In this document: positions 6,094 through 8,200 of the stretch, in pieces
How the letters are laid out: each line of letters starts with the position of its first letter
How positions within the stretch are numbered: the first letter of the stretch is position 1
Origin: Candidatus Omnitrophota bacterium
GTDB taxonomy: Bacteria; Omnitrophota; Gorgyraeia; Aquiviventales; Aquiviventaceae
DNA: 8,200 nucleotides
Reading direction: 5' to 3'
Assembly (NCBI GenBank): GCA_016206725.1
Contig: JACQRA010000047.1
Coordinates: 1 to 8,200 of the forward strand
Position numbers and translations under genes: made by a program
The notes under the pieces: generated by a model
Database searches by the model: none
What the model was told of the DNA's origin: nothing
Seen by the model: the letters and a program-made list of their open reading frames with translations, nothing else

Positions 6094-6777
6094 TTACTTT
6101 GTAAAAGTGGACGAAGCGCTCGACACCGAGGTGCCTGGGGGCGTGCCGGCCCCCGCCTGTGCTGAACGAGTGGGCAGGACGACGATCTCAACCCGCCGGT
6201 TTTGCTGACGACCACCGTCCGTTTCGTTCGAGGCGACGGGGCGATATTCTCCATAGCCGGCGGCGCTCACCCGATTCGGCGCCACCCCTTGGTTGACGAG
6301 GACGGTCAGCACCGCGCGAGCCCGAGCCAGGGAGAGCTCCCAGTTGTCCTTCCAGGCGGAGCGGGTGATCGGCACATCGTCGGTGTGTCCTTCCACGCTG
6401 ATCGGCTGCTCGAGAAGCTCTTGGGTCAGAATCCCTGCGACTTTCCCCAGGACTTCTTGCGTCTCCGAACGCACGGCCGCTTTGCCGGAGTCGAACAGCA
6501 CGCGGTCCAACACACGCACCACGAGCCCGCGCTCATCAAATCCCACGGAGACCTCGTCGGAGGCGATTTCGGAGGAGAGCCGCCGATCAAGGAGGGCCTT
6601 GCCTTCCCGAAGGCGCTGCGCCTCCTCGGCGTTGAGTTGCGCGAGCGACTTAAAATGCTCGAGCTGATTGCTGAGGGCTTGAATCTGTTGGATATCCCAC
6701 GGCGAGCGCTGGGAAAATCGAACCGCGCAGCCGCTGACGACCACGATGAGTGCTACCTTAACGAGGTGATGGTTCAT
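6094..6777 (-). CDS. OmpA-like peptidoglycan-associated lipoprotein
   Basis: This is a predicted lipoprotein that would anchor in a membrane and grip peptidoglycan non-covalently. The first 17 residues form a short signal with lipobox VSGC (Cys17). Residues about 28-70 form a Gln/Leu/Glu-rich helix, probably coiled coil. Residues about 76-202 are an OmpA/MotB C-terminal domain with the strand LFDSGKAAV (94-102), EGHTDDVPI (129-137), NWELSLARA (145-153), GYGEYRPVASN (174-184) and QQNRRVEIVV (191-200). The Asp of HTDD and Arg of NRRVEI correspond to the family's diaminopimelate-binding residues. A Ser/Thr/Gly/Pro-rich tail ends the 227-residue protein. It resembles Pal and MotB-like proteins, but it lacks a typical MotB membrane helix. 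The start has GGAGGT six bases upstream, lying entirely inside a perfect inverted repeat. An upstream small ORF ends in an ATGA overlap with this start. Confidence 0.92.
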   Translation of the reverse strand: MNHHLVKVALIVVVSGCAVRFSQRSPWDIQQIQALSNQLEHFKSLAQLNAEEAQRLREGKALLDRRLSSEIASDEVSVGFDERGLVVRVLDRVLFDSGKAAVRSETQEVLGKVAGILTQELLEQPISVEGHTDDVPITRSAWKDNWELSLARARAVLTVLVNQGVAPNRVSAAGYGEYRPVASNETDGGRQQNRRVEIVVLPTRSAQAGAGTPPGTSVSSASSTFTK

Positions 6778-6854
6778 CCCCCCACCTCCGTGGGCTCCGC
6801 CTCTGGCGGAGCCGTTGCAATATGCATCCCGGTAGACGACAGAAGATTATTCAT
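6774..6854 (-). CDS. Candidate leader peptide, 26 residues, coupled to the lipoprotein gene
   Basis: A small ORF begins at ATG 6854 with GAGGAG six bases upstream and encodes 26 residues starting MNNLLSSTGMHIA. Its TGA overlaps the ATG of the lipoprotein gene as ATGA, the classic layout for translational coupling. In-frame ATGs also exist at 6914 (with GGGAGG five bases upstream) and 6929, giving up to 51 residues. The Pro/Ala/Glu-rich second half is simply the translation of a hairpin and an inverted-repeat arm, so the peptide itself may not matter. Its role could be regulatory, with ribosomes crossing it and melting the structure that hides the lipoprotein ribosome-binding site. The coding assignment rests only on start signals and coupling; no family is recognised, so chance is a real alternative. 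Confidence 0.35.
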   Translation of the reverse strand: MNNLLSSTGMHIATAPPEAEPTEVGG

Positions 6855-6911
6855 TGGTTTCTCCTCACTGTTTGCAGCCCCGCCATTGGCGGGGCACGGA
6901 GGTGGGGGGAT
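6776..6911. repeat. REPIN-like inverted repeat: two 17-bp perfect arms, each next to a hairpin
   Basis: The arm 6776-6792 is the exact reverse complement of 6895-6911 (CACGGAGGTGGGGGGAT on the plus strand at the right). Directly inside the left arm is a 9-bp stem with a 3-base loop (6793-6813, GGCTCCGCC-TCT-GGCGGAGCC). Directly inside the right arm is a 7-bp stem with a 3-base loop (6878-6894, CCCCGCC-ATT-GGCGGGG). The 64-base centre is less GC-rich and has no comparable stem. The mirror layout, two palindromes with identical outer heads in opposite orientation, is like a REP doublet. No transposase is encoded here. There is no T tract after either hairpin, so an intrinsic terminator is unlikely. 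Confidence 0.75.
6781..6791 (-). promoter_or_regulatory. Ribosome-binding site of the lipoprotein gene, inside an inverted-repeat arm
   Basis: GGAGGT (6789 down to 6784) lies six bases before the ATG at 6777 and is a near-ideal Shine-Dalgarno sequence. All of it, and the first two bases of the ATG, belong to a 17-base arm with an exact complement at 6895-6911. The complement would be transcribed first in any message starting upstream of 6911, so it could mask this site. Confidence 0.7.
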
Positions 6912-6936
6912 CATGGATGCCTCCCGCATGTTCCCA

Positions 6937-7019
6937 TCTCACGCCCTGGCGCCGCCGCAAAGCGGCCCTCGGCCCTACGGCCGAGGGGTCGCCGTTGGCG
7001 ACCGCGCCAGAGCGTGGGA
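6937..7019. repeat. Cloverleaf-like palindrome: outer stem enclosing three hairpins, overlapping the hppA 3' end
   Basis: The outer arms 6937-6952 and 7004-7019 pair over 16 positions with one G-T type pair and one mismatch. The 51 bases between them are almost fully used by three consecutive hairpins. These are GCCGC-AAA-GCGGC (6954-6966), an 8-bp stem CCTCGGCC / GGCCGAGG with a 4-base loop (6967-6986), and GGTCGCC-GTT-GGCGACC (6987-7003). Read on the minus strand, the right half encodes the last 14 residues and stop codon of hppA. The GCC-NNN-GGC hairpin tips resemble those of the neighbouring inverted repeat. It has no tRNA features and no T tract. Confidence 0.72.
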
Positions 7020-8200
7020 CCATTCTTTCACAGGCTCCCCAGGCACGTCAAGTATCGTTGATTCGCGCTTGCTGTGGATCACCGCCCAACTCAGTCCCGC
7101 CACACTGAGCGCCGCGATGACCCAGACCCACGGCGCGCCCTCTTGGGCTTTGATGACAAACGGAATGATCAGGAGGCTGACGAGGTTCATGACCTTGATC
7201 AAGGGGTTCAAGGCGGGACCAGCCGTGTCTTTGAGCGGGTCGCCCACGGTGTCGCCGGTAATCGAAGCCTTGTGAGACTCGGAGCCCTTGCCTCCGTAGT
7301 GCCCGTCTTCGATAAATTTTTTGGCATTGTCCCACGCCCCGCCCGCATTGGCCATGAAGACGGCGAGCAACTGGCCGGCGAGAATGATGCCGGCCAAGAA
7401 TCCTCCGAGGGCTTCTTTGTGAAGCACCAACCCGACCAGCAATGGCGCCAAGACCGCCAAGAGGCCCGGGCCGATCAGCTCTTTCTGAGCTTCCTGCGTG
7501 CAGATGGATACCACCCGCGCGTAATCCGGGGTCTTCTTCCCTTCCCAAATGGCTCGATCCTGAAACTGCGCGCGCACCTCATGAACAATCAGGAACGCCG
7601 CGCGACCCACCGAGCGAATCGTCAGGGAGCTGAAGAGCATCGGGATCGCGCCCCCGATGAGAAACCCGATGAAGACGAGCGGCTCGGCAATCGACAAATG
7701 GGCTGCGACCTGCCCGTAGCCTTGCCCGGTCAATCGCGCGATGTCGGTGATGTAGGCGTTGAAGAGCGACACCGCGGCGATCACCGCCGAGCCGATCGCG
7801 ATGCCTTTGGTGATGGCCTTGGTCGTGTTGCCGCACGCGTCCAAATCCGCCAGCGTCTGCCGGGCCTTCCCTTCGAGGTGCGCCATCTCGCCGATGCCGT
7901 TGGCGTTGTCCGCCACCGGGCCGAACACATCCATCGAGATGTTATTGCCGGTGAGGGTCAGCATGCCGATGCCGCACATGGCGACCCCATAGGCGATGTA
8001 CGTCGGATTGGTGCCGGCATAAATGAGGGATGACGCGAAGATCGCGAGCGCGATCGTCAGGATCGCCCACACGCTCGATTCGTACCCGACCGCGATGCCG
8101 GAAATGATCGTCGTCGCATGGCCGGTTTGGGTCGAGCGGGCGACAAACTGCACCGGCGATTTCTCCGGCGCCGTGAAATGATCCGTGAGGTAATTGATCA
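6975..8200 (-). CDS. hppA: K+-independent type H+-translocating membrane pyrophosphatase, C-terminal part
   Basis: This integral membrane protein couples pyrophosphate hydrolysis to proton pumping across the cytoplasmic membrane. The frame is open to the right edge and the N-terminal part is missing. Visible features, in order, are SGIAVGYESS (18-27 counting from the in-frame GTG at 8153), ADNANGIGEMAHLEG (81-95), GNTTKAITKGIAIGSA (108-123), WDNAKKFIEDGHYGGKG (274-290), and GDTVGDPLKDTAGPALNP (300-317), with many hydrophobic segments between. Lys112 and Thr115 in GNTTKAIT match the K+-independent class, where K+-dependent enzymes have Ala at the Lys position, so proton pumping is likely. A final membrane segment (about 340-360) is followed by a short tail. 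The last 14 residues, from Ser379, are encoded by a palindromic element and are probably not ancestral. The codons at 8154-8200 still read as HppA. Confidence 0.96.
   Translation of the reverse strand, partial: INYLTDHFTAPEKSPVQFVARSTQTGHATTIISGIAVGYESSVWAILTIALAIFASSLIYAGTNPTYIAYGVAMCGIGMLTLTGNNISMDVFGPVADNANGIGEMAHLEGKARQTLADLDACGNTTKAITKGIAIGSAVIAAVSLFNAYITDIARLTGQGYGQVAAHLSIAEPLVFIGFLIGGAIPMLFSSLTIRSVGRAAFLIVHEVRAQFQDRAIWEGKKTPDYARVVSICTQEAQKELIGPGLLAVLAPLLVGLVLHKEALGGFLAGIILAGQLLAVFMANAGGAWDNAKKFIEDGHYGGKGSESHKASITGDTVGDPLKDTAGPALNPLIKVMNLVSLLIIPFVIKAQEGAPWVWVIAALSVAGLSWAVIHSKRESTILDVPGEPVKEWSHALARSPTATPRP

Noticed and set aside
6793..6894. Rho-independent terminators from the two GC hairpins
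   Set aside because: Neither stem is followed by a T-rich run on either strand.
6855..6974. Sigma-70 promoter for the lipoprotein operon
   Set aside because: No convincing -10/-35 pair on the minus strand; the message may start elsewhere or read through from hppA.
6937..7019. tRNA gene because of the cloverleaf fold
   Set aside because: No T-loop consensus, anticodon-loop geometry or CCA-like end; loops are 3-4 bases and the hairpins abut each other.
6776..7019. Integron attC site or insertion sequence
   Set aside because: No attC R/L core sites seen, no transposase or integrase frame, and no target duplication evident.
6202..7275. Plus-strand open frame of 357 codons across the lipoprotein gene, the gap and hppA
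   Set aside because: It runs antisense to two clear genes and through palindromes, with no recognisable domain; a product of high GC and few stops.

Overview
The window holds the end of one minus-strand gene, a small repeat-rich gap, and then a tight run of eight minus-strand genes. Every gene I accept reads right to left. From high to low coordinates they are: hppA (N-terminus off the right edge), an OmpA-like lipoprotein, a small membrane-anchored coiled-coil protein, uppS, cdsA, dxr, rseP, ispG and proS (C-terminus off the left edge). High GC (about 60% by eye), a K+-independent type proton-pumping pyrophosphatase, the order uppS-cdsA-dxr-rseP-ispG-proS and 7-bp tandem repeats suggest a Gram-negative environmental bacterium. 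Nitrospirota (Nitrospira-like) is my best guess; this is inference from memory, not a search result.

The block from 1 to 5776 is a housekeeping cluster. Dxr and IspG are two steps of the non-mevalonate (MEP) isoprenoid pathway. UppS uses the isoprenoid product to build undecaprenyl diphosphate, the lipid carrier for cell-wall synthesis. CdsA makes CDP-diacylglycerol for phospholipids, RseP is the site-2 protease of envelope stress signalling, and ProS charges tRNA-Pro. Gaps are very short or negative, with TGATG-type stop/start overlaps, so the genes are probably one translationally coupled operon. The lipoprotein and coiled-coil genes just upstream probably belong to the same envelope-related transcript.

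The unusual content is repeats that touch coding sequence. Heptamer tandem arrays form the C-terminal tail of Dxr and also supply its ribosome-binding site. A GC-rich palindromic stretch sits in frame inside the RseP PDZ region. A cloverleaf-like palindrome (6937-7019) supplies the last residues and stop codon of HppA. A 17-nt perfect inverted repeat (6776-6792 / 6895-6911) covers the Shine-Dalgarno and the first bases of the start codon of the lipoprotein gene. A small, well-initiated leader ORF runs through this element and ends in an ATGA overlap with the lipoprotein start.

uppS has a conserved N-terminal segment with no ATG, GTG or TTG codon ahead of it, implying a non-canonical start, an N-terminally shortened enzyme, or a sequence error. 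I see no CRISPR array, tRNA, rRNA, transposase or convincing new defence or mobile system. No gene-free stretch longer than 300 bases occurs.
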